Translations under genes and position numbers: made by a program | Notes under the pieces: model-generated | Database searches by the model: none | The model's input: only the letters and a program-made list of their open reading frames with translations | Told to the model about the DNA's origin: nothing | Source: Thermoplasmatota archaeon | GTDB lineage: Archaea; Thermoplasmatota; E2; DHVEG-1 | Direction: 5' to 3' | DNA length: 28,243 nt | Assembly (NCBI GenBank): GCA_030612095.1 | Contig: JAUWOO010000004.1 | Span: 1 to 28,243, forward strand | In this document: one piece after another, positions 16,183-22,740 of the stretch | How the letters are laid out: each line of letters opens with the position of its first letter | Numbering within the stretch: position 1 is the first letter of the stretch

Positions 16183-18864
16183 ATGGGGAAAATAAATATG
16201 GGCATCGAAAATCTTGACAAAGTTTTTAAACCGAAAAGTATCGCGGTTATTGGAGCAAGTGATAAGGTTGGTTCAGCAGGGTATAGAATTTTTAGAAACC
16301 TCATTGGTTCGGGGTATGATGGCATAGTTTTTCCGGTTAATCCAAAAAAGGAAAGTATCCAGGGAGTACAAGCATACGCTTCTGTTGATGATATTCCAAA
16401 GGTCGTAGATCTTGCCATTATCGCAACGCCGGCAAAGGTAGTTATTGATGTTGTCGAGCGGTGTGGAAAAAGGGGCATCAAAGGAATTTTAATTGTTTCA
16501 GCAGGATTTAAAGAAATAGGGGAAGAGGGAAGACTTTTAGAAAAAAAACTACTGAAAATTAAAGATAAATATGGTTTGAGAATCGTAGGGCCCAACTGTG
16601 TTGGTTTTATCCTCCCATACTTAAATCTCAACGCTACTTTTGCTGGTTCGGCACCTGAAAAGGGCAACATAGCGCTTTTTTCTCAAAGTGGAGCAATATG
16701 TGGTGCAATATTGGACTGGGCAGCTGCAGCAAAAGTAGGATTCAGCTCTTTTATATCAGTTGGATCAATGCTCGATGTCGATTTTGGAGATCTTATCGAT
16801 TATTTTGGCATGGATATGCATACCCGCAGCATTGTTCTCTATGTAGAATCTATTACCAATGCACGGAAGTTTATGAGTGCGTGCCGAAGTTTCGCTCGGG
16901 CAAAGCCCATTATCGTAATTAAATCAGGAAGATTTAAAGAAGGGGCAAAAGCCGCGTCATCACACACTGGTGCAATGGCAGGCGAAGATTACATCTATGA
17001 TGCAGCATTCAAAAGGGCGGGGGCAATAAGAGTAAAAGAGATCAGTGATTTATTTAACTGTTCGTCAATTCTTGCAAAACAACCAAGACCAACAGGACCA
17101 AATCTTGCAATTATCACAAATGCTGGTGGACCCGGTGTACTAGCTACGGATTCTATAGTCGAAAAAGGATGTAAATTAGCCAAACTCTCCGATGAAACCA
17201 TGAAACAACTGAATGAATTCTTACCAGTTCACTGGAGTAAAGCAAACCCCATTGACATCATCGGAGATGGAGATGAAGAACGGTATCAAAAAGCAATTGA
17301 AGTATGTCTTAAGGACAAGAACATCGATGGATTGTTGATCATATGTGTTCCTCAGGTCATGGCCAATCCAAAAAAACTTGCTGATAGGATTATTGACCTG
17401 TCTAAAAAATCCACTAAACCAATCCTAGTTTCTTTTCCGGGGGAAGAAAGCGTTCTTTACGCCAGGCGAATTCTCAATAGAAACGGTGTTCCTGCATATT
17501 CCACACCAGAGGAAGCAGTAGAAGCTTATGCATATCTCTACAATTATGCAAGAAACCTTGAAATCCACTATGAAACGCCAGAAGAGCTTGATATAAGACC
17601 TTCACCAACCAATCAAGAGAAACTCAAAAACATACTCAACAATGCGTTAATTGAAGGGAGGACACTGCTTAACGAGGATGAAGCTAAGGAGTTCATTGAG
17701 ATGTATGGAATTAAATCGACGAAACCAATTGTTACAGGATCCGAAGTAAAAGCAGTACAGACCGCTAAAAAAATTGGCTATCCTGTAGTGATGAAAATCC
17801 ATTCCCCTCAGATAACACACAAAAGCGATGTTGGTGGTGTTGCCCTTGATTTGCAATGTGAAAATGATGTCAGGAAAGCCTTTAAAAACATGATGAAACA
17901 GGTCAAAGAAAATGTCCCCGATGCAGAAATAAAGGGGGTAACCATCCAGAAGATGATCAAAAACAAAGGTTATGAACTCATCCTTGGATCTAAAAAGGAC
18001 CCAGTTTTCGGTTCGATAATTCTATTTGGTATGGGTGGTGTATTTACTGAATTATTAAAAGATAGGGCTATTGGTTTCCCGCCGTTAAATCAGGTATTGG
18101 CACATCGTATAATCGAACGGACAAAAGCATATAAGTTGTTGCAAGGATTTAGAGGGCTTCCACCAGCCAATATTCAGAAAATTGAAGAAACCATGATCAA
18201 TTTCTCACAATTGATCGTAGACCATCCTGAGATACAAGAAATTGACATTAATCCGTTGATAGCATCTGGTGATGATATAATTGCGGTTGATGCGCGAATT
18301 GTTATTGACAAACATCCTGAGAAAAAGCAACATCTCATCATTAGCACCTATCCAAATAAATATGTAAAAACAGTAAAACTGAGAGATGGAAGCAAGGTAT
18401 TGCTCAGACCAATAAAACCAGAGGATGAATATCTGTGGCTTGACATGTTCAAAACTTTTTCCGAAGAAACAGTAAGATACCGATTCTTCAGAATTATAAA
18501 AGACACACCACATGAAATGAGAACGCGATATTGTAACATTGATTACGACAGAGAAATTGGAATCGTAGCTGAAATAGAAGAAAATGGCAAACGACAATTT
18601 CTAGGCGTAACAAGAATTATTCTAACTCCTGGGAGAAACGACGAGGCGGAATTTGCCATGGTAGTAAGCGATAAATGGCATCGACTTGGACTGGGCTCAG
18701 AGTTTGTTGATCACACCATAGACATTGCCAAAGACAAAGGCCTAAAGAAAATTGATGGCATCGTATTGAAAGACAATGTGCCCATGATTTCACTCTGCAA
18801 GGAGAAGAATTTCAAGATAACTGACGGAGACCCTGGAGAATACAAAATAGAATACGATCTATGA
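16183..18864 (+). CDS. ADP-forming acyl-CoA synthetase fused to a GNAT acetyltransferase (Pat-like)
   Basis: An 893-residue protein with the domain order of enterobacterial protein acetyltransferase Pat. Seen: CoA-binding Rossmann domain (SIAVIGASDKVGSAG, residues 19-33); ligase domains with SQSGA and the phosphohistidine loop SSHTGAMAG, H261; an ATP-grasp half with PQITHKSDVGGVALD; and a C-terminal GNAT domain from about residue 725 whose acetyl-CoA loop reads RLGLGS. Possible functions are ATP synthesis from acetyl- or acyl-CoA (ADP-forming synthetase), protein lysine acetylation, or both. The retained histidines argue that the synthetase part may still be active. The deacetylase gene upstream suggests a writer/eraser pair. 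A second ATG at 16198 starts nearer the conserved region and has GGGGA upstream, so the first five residues are uncertain. A hairpin follows the stop. Confidence 0.9.
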   Translation: MGKINMGIENLDKVFKPKSIAVIGASDKVGSAGYRIFRNLIGSGYDGIVFPVNPKKESIQGVQAYASVDDIPKVVDLAIIATPAKVVIDVVERCGKRGIKGILIVSAGFKEIGEEGRLLEKKLLKIKDKYGLRIVGPNCVGFILPYLNLNATFAGSAPEKGNIALFSQSGAICGAILDWAAAAKVGFSSFISVGSMLDVDFGDLIDYFGMDMHTRSIVLYVESITNARKFMSACRSFARAKPIIVIKSGRFKEGAKAASSHTGAMAGEDYIYDAAFKRAGAIRVKEISDLFNCSSILAKQPRPTGPNLAIITNAGGPGVLATDSIVEKGCKLAKLSDETMKQLNEFLPVHWSKANPIDIIGDGDEERYQKAIEVCLKDKNIDGLLIICVPQVMANPKKLADRIIDLSKKSTKPILVSFPGEESVLYARRILNRNGVPAYSTPEEAVEAYAYLYNYARNLEIHYETPEELDIRPSPTNQEKLKNILNNALIEGRTLLNEDEAKEFIEMYGIKSTKPIVTGSEVKAVQTAKKIGYPVVMKIHSPQITHKSDVGGVALDLQCENDVRKAFKNMMKQVKENVPDAEIKGVTIQKMIKNKGYELILGSKKDPVFGSIILFGMGGVFTELLKDRAIGFPPLNQVLAHRIIERTKAYKLLQGFRGLPPANIQKIEETMINFSQLIVDHPEIQEIDINPLIASGDDIIAVDARIVIDKHPEKKQHLIISTYPNKYVKTVKLRDGSKVLLRPIKPEDEYLWLDMFKTFSEETVRYRFFRIIKDTPHEMRTRYCNIDYDREIGIVAEIEENGKRQFLGVTRIILTPGRNDEAEFAMVVSDKWHRLGLGSEFVDHTIDIAKDKGLKKIDGIVLKDNVPMISLCKEKNFKITDGDPGEYKIEYDL

Positions 18865-18877
18865 GACGAACTCTTTT

Positions 18878-18894
18878 CTTGATATTTTATCAAG
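18878..18894 (+). terminator. Perfect hairpin after the synthetase/GNAT gene
   Basis: CTTGATA and TATCAAG form a perfect 7-bp stem around a TTT loop, starting 14 nt after the stop codon and preceded by a short T-rich stretch. It is a likely transcript end or 3'-end stabiliser. The remainder of 18895-19064 contains no recognisable gene. Confidence 0.4.
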
Positions 18895-18970
18895 CATGTG
18901 ACGACCAAAGAATAAGTTAGCACTACCCTCTGCCTAGCTTACAAATCAATATGCAAGCTGAACGGTAAAA

Positions 18971-18984
18971 ACAAAATATTTTGT
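18971..18984. repeat. Perfect 14-bp palindrome ACAAAATATTTTGT
   Basis: This self-complementary sequence lies in the gap between convergent genes. It could be a protein-binding site or part of a 3'-end structure for either neighbour. Nothing else supports a function, and AT-rich palindromes of this size can arise by chance. Confidence 0.3.
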
Positions 18985-18999
18985 CTCGGATTATAAGAT

Positions 19000-19008
19000 A
19001 TAAAAAAT
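19000..19008 (-). terminator. T-run terminator after the PRC-barrel gene
   Basis: Six A residues at 19002-19007 give CTATTTTTTAT on the minus strand, about 60 nt after the PRC-barrel gene's stop. This is consistent with an archaeal T-run terminator. Confidence 0.4.
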
Positions 19009-19064
19009 AGAGAATTAGGAAGGCTCTTTAGTCTCCCCAGATACAGAACTTTATCAATTTCTAT

Positions 19065-19700
19065 CTAGAAAGTGTTCTGATTGTACTGCGGTTGTTGGGT
19101 ATTCTGATCGTACTGCGGTTGTTGGGTATTCTGATTGTGCTGAGTGGTCTTCTGCTGGTCCCAGAATCCTTTCAATTCATCTAAGGTTTTGTCAAGTAGT
19201 ATAGTGTCCGTTACAGTGCTTAGGAAGTCAGGCGGTATTGGCCACAATGTATTGTATGGCATTTTCCAGGTATCACACAAATATGGATCCAACAATACTC
19301 CATAGTTCTTGTATGTTCCGTCACTCTCTGTCCAAGTATAGAAAGTTCCAACTTTGGAATGATTTCTATCATAAACGGGTTTTTCAACCAATTCATCTGT
19401 TGGGCAGGTCGTGGTGCCGAAATGAACTGCCTTGTTCCAAAAACGACCTAATTCTTCCGTTGTTTTGTTTAGAAATACGCGGTCGTCGGTGTGTTTTATG
19501 TAGTCGCTGTATATTGGTATCAGCTTGCATGTTCCTCTGAACCACGTATCTCTGGTATTGTCATAGGTTTTTATACCAAAGAAATATCCAGGGTAGTCCT
19601 GATTCCAGCTGTTCCATGTTTTGTCTATTGTTCCAATAGCGTTTCCATTTATGTCAACAACTTCTTTTCCAACTAACTCATGTGGGTTATTAACTTTCAT
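19065..19700 (-). CDS. Double PRC-barrel protein with Q/N-rich repeat tail
   Basis: A 211-residue protein with two PRC-barrel-like units: residues 1-80 (LVGKEVVDINGNAIGTIDKTW) and about 100-175 (LVEKPVYDRNHSKVGTFYTWTE). Each ends in a similar element (VFLNKTTEELGRFW; ILLDKTLDELKGFW), showing internal duplication. The last 30 residues are Q/N-rich with a 9-residue repeat (QNTQQPQY plus D or N). PRC-barrels occur in photosynthetic reaction centres, RimM and many archaeal proteins of unknown role; they usually mediate protein or RNA contacts. No signal peptide is seen, so it is probably cytoplasmic. AGGAGAG precedes the start and a TATA-like box lies at 19743-19755. It stands alone, downstream of the TrmB-like regulator gene on the same strand. 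Confidence 0.75.
   Translation of the reverse strand: MKVNNPHELVGKEVVDINGNAIGTIDKTWNSWNQDYPGYFFGIKTYDNTRDTWFRGTCKLIPIYSDYIKHTDDRVFLNKTTEELGRFWNKAVHFGTTTCPTDELVEKPVYDRNHSKVGTFYTWTESDGTYKNYGVLLDPYLCDTWKMPYNTLWPIPPDFLSTVTDTILLDKTLDELKGFWDQQKTTQHNQNTQQPQYDQNTQQPQYNQNTF
19075..19140. repeat. 27-bp tandem direct repeat (two copies plus partial)
   Basis: The unit at 19075-19101 recurs at 19102-19128 with a single-base difference, and a third, partial and diverged copy follows. It encodes the 9-residue Q/N-rich tail repeat of the PRC-barrel protein. Such repeats change copy number easily by slippage. Confidence 0.85.
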
Positions 19701-19742
19701 CTCACATCTCTCCTAGTTTTAAGTCTAGCATATACAAAGCCA

Positions 19743-19755
19743 TATATAAAATATC
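19743..19755 (-). promoter_or_regulatory. TATA box for the PRC-barrel gene
   Basis: On the minus strand GGATATTTTATATA lies about 45-50 nt before the start codon, giving a leader of roughly 25 nt that can carry the AGGAGAG ribosome binding site. The interval 19701-19896 otherwise contains no recognisable gene. Confidence 0.45.
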
Positions 19756-19896
19756 CGATTTTTAATAGAAAATCGCCTACCTTAGGATTCTCCAGTATGA
19801 TAATAATTTTATCTTTTGAAAAACTATTAAATTATATGCATCACCTTAGAGAGATTCAAGAATCAACACGCTTAAATTTCTCTGTTCAAACTACAC

Positions 19897-20247
19897 TCAA
19901 CTATCAAATAGTTCTATCATTTCTTTCATGGATGTATACCATTTATCAACACATATCTCTACTCTCTTTTTCACATGTTTTGCATCGATACACGAGTATA
20001 CATGATAATATCCTCCGGTTTCTATCGTATTTGTTTCCTTGGTGCATAACCCACAGGTTGTTAATTTTTGTAGAGAACGATATACGGTGCTTCGCTCCCT
20101 ATCTATTTTTTTTGCCAAATCATCAGCCCTTGATTTTCCCACTTCCTTCAATTTTTTATAAACATTTAGATCTAAAACATTCAGATCAAAAACGCATTGT
20201 ATAACATCGTCACAGCAGATATTTTCGAAAGATTTGATAAATTTCAT
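19897..20247 (-). CDS. Cysteine-rich TrmB-like winged-helix regulator
   Basis: A 116-residue transcription factor. The winged helix spans about residues 26-85 (LNVYKKLKEVGKSRADDLAKKI, then RERSTVYRSLQKLTTCGL, then a beta wing GGYYHVYSC), as in TrmB-type archaeal regulators but without their sugar-binding domain. It has seven cysteines (C11, C12, C18, C65, C68, C86, C99), including a CxxC at 65-68 beside the recognition helix. It is divergent from a thioredoxin operon, so thiol-redox or metal sensing is likely. A TATA-like ATTATAAATA centred 28 nt before the ATG predicts a leaderless transcript. The inverted repeat at 20283-20303 is its probable operator. The ligand is unknown. Confidence 0.82.
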   Translation of the reverse strand: MKFIKSFENICCDDVIQCVFDLNVLDLNVYKKLKEVGKSRADDLAKKIDRERSTVYRSLQKLTTCGLCTKETNTIETGGYYHVYSCIDAKHVKKRVEICVDKWYTSMKEMIELFDS

Positions 20248-20270
20248 CAGTTTATATGTATCACATTAGT

Positions 20271-20280
20271 TATTTATAAT
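20271..20280 (-). promoter_or_regulatory. TATA box of the TrmB-like regulator
   Basis: ATTATAAATA on the minus strand, centred about 28 nt before the regulator's ATG, predicts initiation at or next to the start codon. It abuts the inverted repeat, so a bound repressor would block it. Confidence 0.55.
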
Positions 20281-20282
20281 GG

Positions 20283-20303
20283 TTGTGCACATTTTATGCA
20301 CAA
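20283..20303. promoter_or_regulatory. Inverted-repeat operator between divergent regulator and thioredoxin promoters
   Basis: TTGTGCA at 20283-20289 and TGCACAA at 20297-20303 are perfect 7-bp arms around a 7-nt spacer. The site lies exactly between the two divergent TATA boxes, just upstream of the one serving the thioredoxin operon. A dimeric winged-helix protein bound here could control both directions. The regulator encoded next to it is the obvious candidate. Confidence 0.55.
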
Positions 20304-20306
20304 ACG

Positions 20307-20314
20307 TTATATAG
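20307..20314 (+). promoter_or_regulatory. TATA box of the thioredoxin operon
   Basis: TTATATAG is centred about 30 nt before the ATG at 20340 and begins 3 nt after the inverted repeat. It supports 20340 as the start of a leaderless or near-leaderless transcript rather than the earlier in-frame TTG or ATG codons. Confidence 0.5.
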
Positions 20315-20339
20315 TATGCTAACTATTATGTGGAAATTA

Positions 20340-20753
20340 ATGAATGATAACTTAGATGAAATAAAAAAAAGAAGAATGGAACAATTAAAAAAGCAATATC
20401 TAGATAGAGGAAATAACATGGAAGAAAATTCACTAAACACCCCAATACATGTAACAGACGCAGATATGGACGAAAATATCGGGAAATATCAGACGGTCGT
20501 TGTAGACTGCTGGGCACCGTGGTGTGGCCCATGTAGAATGGTAGGACCAGTCATAGAAGATCTAGCAAAAGAAATGCAAGGAAAGATTGTTTTCGGTAAA
20601 CTTAATGTCGATGAAAACCGAGCGACATCTGCAAAATATGGAATAATGAGTATACCAACTTTACTTGTGTTTAAAAACGGAGAGTTGGTAGATAGAATAA
20701 TTGGTGCAATGCCAAAAGAAATGCTTAAAGGTAAACTTAACCCATATCTATAA
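20340..20753 (+). CDS. Thioredoxin with archaeal-type N-terminal extension
   Basis: A cytoplasmic thioredoxin of 137 residues with the active site W61-CGPC (C62, C65) and the cis-proline loop MSIPTLLVF. The roughly 35-residue charged extension (DEIKKRRMEQLKKQYL) is typical of some archaeal thioredoxins. The frame extends upstream to a TTG at 20283, but that would run through the operator and TATA box; 20340 sits about 30 nt after the TATA centre. An ATG at 20418 is also possible, giving a minimal thioredoxin. It opens a five-gene operon of thiol-redox and iron-sulfur proteins and presumably supplies or receives electrons on the cytoplasmic side. No thioredoxin reductase is encoded nearby. Confidence 0.9.
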   Translation: MNDNLDEIKKRRMEQLKKQYLDRGNNMEENSLNTPIHVTDADMDENIGKYQTVVVDCWAPWCGPCRMVGPVIEDLAKEMQGKIVFGKLNVDENRATSAKYGIMSIPTLLVFKNGELVDRIIGAMPKEMLKGKLNPYL

Positions 20754-20784
20754 ACAATTTGAAACAATTAATCAAAATCCAATT

Positions 20785-20789
20785 GGAGG
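20785..20789 (+). promoter_or_regulatory. Ribosome binding site deciding the TlpA-like start
   Basis: GGAGG directly touches the ATG at 20790 but is 6 nt from the in-frame ATG at 20796. The second spacing is workable and the first is not, so translation should begin at 20796. Confidence 0.65.
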
Positions 20790-20795
20790 ATGCAA

Positions 20796-21383
20796 ATGAC
20801 CAGAAAAAGGACAAATGAAAAAGCAAAAAGTAAAAGTACTTTAAAAAAAACCAATCTAAAATATGGATTGATTTTGTCGGCAATTCTTATCATCGCCGCT
20901 GGGAGCATAATTGCATTAACATCGCAAGATGGTGAACCATCAGAAAAATCATGGGGAGACGCACCTGATTTTACCTTAAAAACCTTTGAAGGAGACGACT
21001 TCACATTATCAGATCATCTCGGCAAGGTTGTAGTAATTGATCTCATGGCTGTTCGATGTCCACCTTGTGAGACGCAAATGGTTTATTTGGACGAGTTGAA
21101 TTACGAAGTAGGTGATGAAATAGTAATAATATCTATCGATGTTGATGGAGCATATGGATCAGAAACAGAACAGCAAGTCAGGAACAAATATGGAGATTAT
21201 GTTGAAAAATGGACATTTGCAATGGACACATATGAGGAAAGTGTTGGAAGTAAAGAAGAATATCAAACTGGATATATTCCAACAATTGTAATTATAAATA
21301 CAGAAGGTGACGTATCCTACAAAAGCTATGGAGCACATCCCAAGAAGACATTGTTAGAAGAAATAAACAAAGCAAATATGTAG
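20796..21383 (+). CDS. Membrane-anchored TlpA/ResA-like thioredoxin
   Basis: A 195-residue protein with a lysine-rich N-terminus, one hydrophobic anchor (about residues 23-42), and an external thioredoxin-fold domain of the TlpA/AhpC-TSA type: APDFTLKTFEGDDFTLSDHLGK, then the active site RCPPC (C88, C91), and a GYIPTIVII cis-proline loop. Positive charges before the anchor put the domain outside. Such proteins reduce or oxidise thiols in exported or membrane proteins, for example during cytochrome maturation. It follows the thioredoxin gene and precedes the PGF-CTERM protein in one operon. CPPC differs from the thioredoxin CGPC, so its redox potential probably differs too. Confidence 0.88.
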   Translation: MTRKRTNEKAKSKSTLKKTNLKYGLILSAILIIAAGSIIALTSQDGEPSEKSWGDAPDFTLKTFEGDDFTLSDHLGKVVVIDLMAVRCPPCETQMVYLDELNYEVGDEIVIISIDVDGAYGSETEQQVRNKYGDYVEKWTFAMDTYEESVGSKEEYQTGYIPTIVIINTEGDVSYKSYGAHPKKTLLEEINKANM

Positions 21384-21393
21384 GAGAAACATT

Positions 21394-21918
21394 ATGAAAA
21401 ACAAAACCAGAAAAATATTGATTACAACTATAGTAATTTTAGCCATGTACACATATATTGGCAGCGTTGTGGCAGGAGTTGGACCATCTGTTGTCATAGA
21501 TCCAGAGGAACCTGCCCCACAATCTACTGTAACCTTCACTGCCACTATTCCAAGCGAGGGTGATTTAGATGAAGTAGTAATATTAGTTGAAGAATGCAAA
21601 GCAGGTTTATGCTTCTTCGATAGTTTCAATGAATCGATGACTATGCTAGATACAGATACATACACAACTCAAATTACACTTAAACATGGGGATGCAATAG
21701 AGATGAAATATCGTTTAGGATATTCAAGTAATGGTACATGGAAATGGGAACCGCCACTTATGGAAAACATGACTTCTGCCCCTCTTGCAAGTGAACAAAA
21801 CAATGACAATTCAAATGGTGGAAACGACGACACGAATGGAACGCCTGGATTTGAATTCACATTGGTACTTATTTCGGCAATCTTTATATTGCTCATATCG
21901 AATAAGAGAAAGAGATAA
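21394..21918 (+). CDS. Secreted surface protein with PGF-CTERM archaeosortase signal
   Basis: A 174-residue exported protein. It has a signal-like N-terminus (KNKTRK, then a hydrophobic stretch to about residue 28), a beta-rich domain (PSVVIDPEEPAPQSTVTFTA) resembling an Ig-like fold, an N/D/G-rich linker, and a C-terminal tail with PGF at 151-153, a hydrophobic segment and terminal KRKR. This tripartite tail is the PGF-CTERM signal processed by archaeosortase ArtA, so the protein is probably cleaved and lipid-anchored at the surface. Several N-x-S/T sequons (NES, NGT, NMT) suggest N-glycosylation. A C-x4-C pair (CKAGLC, about residues 69-74) could be the thiol substrate of the neighbouring thioredoxins. 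GGAGAA precedes the ATG. The function of the main domain is unknown. Confidence 0.8.
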   Translation: MKNKTRKILITTIVILAMYTYIGSVVAGVGPSVVIDPEEPAPQSTVTFTATIPSEGDLDEVVILVEECKAGLCFFDSFNESMTMLDTDTYTTQITLKHGDAIEMKYRLGYSSNGTWKWEPPLMENMTSAPLASEQNNDNSNGGNDDTNGTPGFEFTLVLISAIFILLISNKRKR

Positions 21919-21921
21919 CGA

Positions 21922-22740
21922 ATGAAATTCCAGATAAAACGTTTACTTTCTCAAATTCTTATCTTTTTTTCAGCTAATCTTGGAGCCTTTGGTCTAAAGA
22001 CTGGGTTCTGCTATCCTTTTTTTTACTGCCATTCGTGTCCCGCAAGTACATCTGCCTGTCCCTTGAAGGCCATCGAAAATAGCGTGTATAATGTAAAGGA
22101 TAATGGAATTGCATGGAAACTTCTATTCTACCCAATTCTACTTCTTGGGTTTTTTGGAGCGCTTACAGGTAGAGCAATATGTGGATGGGCATGCCCCATT
22201 GGCCTTTTGCAGCGAGGTACTGGCAGAATTGCAAGAAAATTAAAAAAATATCCAGTAATACAAAAATTAGGTCAGCATAAAATCGAGCCTCGTTTGAGGT
22301 ACATAAAATATTTTGTTTTTATTATTCTTGTGGTCATTACTTCGGCTCTTATAGGTTTCACGTTTACAGACATTTGCCCCATAGGTTTTCTTACAGGAAC
22401 CATTCCTACTTTGATACTCTATCCTGACAAATTTATGCCAAGCCCGTTTTTCTGGGTTGCACTTGTCATTTTCATTCTGTTTCTTGTCTTAATTTTTACT
22501 GTTGAGCGAGGGTGGTGCAGATATTTTTGCCCGATTGGTGCTCTTCTAGCCCCCTTCAATAAGATCAGTATTTTGCATATATATGTAGATACTGAAAAAT
22601 GCATTCATTGTAACGCTTGTTCAGAAGTATGCCCGATGGGTATTGATGTCCCCAACATGAAGAGGGATCTAGAATGCATACTTTGTGGAAAATGCATAAA
22701 CGTCTGTCCAAAAAGTTGTATAACATTTGAGAGAAAATAA
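21922..22740 (+). CDS. NapH-type membrane polyferredoxin
   Basis: A 272-residue membrane iron-sulfur protein of the NapH/MauN/CcoG-related group. Four hydrophobic segments are visible (about 9-25, 67-85, 128-148, 175-193). Cysteine motifs: C36-x2-CP..CP near the N-terminus, C87-x3-CP at 91, ICPIG at 152, C199-x3-CP at 203, and two complete [4Fe-4S] motifs in the C-terminal domain (C227-x2-C230-x2-C233-x3-CP; C252-x2-C255-x2-C258-x3-CP). NapH proteins carry electrons across or along the membrane. Here there is no nitrate reductase, and the neighbours are thioredoxin-fold proteins, so it may pass electrons to the external thiol proteins. It starts 3 nt after the previous stop, and the next ATG abuts its stop codon. 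Confidence 0.88.
   Translation: MKFQIKRLLSQILIFFSANLGAFGLKTGFCYPFFYCHSCPASTSACPLKAIENSVYNVKDNGIAWKLLFYPILLLGFFGALTGRAICGWACPIGLLQRGTGRIARKLKKYPVIQKLGQHKIEPRLRYIKYFVFIILVVITSALIGFTFTDICPIGFLTGTIPTLILYPDKFMPSPFFWVALVIFILFLVLIFTVERGWCRYFCPIGALLAPFNKISILHIYVDTEKCIHCNACSEVCPMGIDVPNMKRDLECILCGKCINVCPKSCITFERK

Noticed and set aside
18895..19064. Possible tRNA or small RNA gene in this gap
   Set aside because: I could not fold a tRNA cloverleaf from it; only a short AT-rich palindrome and a T-run are visible.
19680..20204. Plus-strand frame of 174 codons
   Set aside because: It covers the PRC-barrel promoter region and is antisense to the well-supported TrmB-like regulator; composition is unlike a protein and no motif is seen.
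21922..22740. NapH as part of a periplasmic nitrate reductase
   Set aside because: No NapA, NapB or NapG gene is nearby and the neighbours are thioredoxin-fold proteins.
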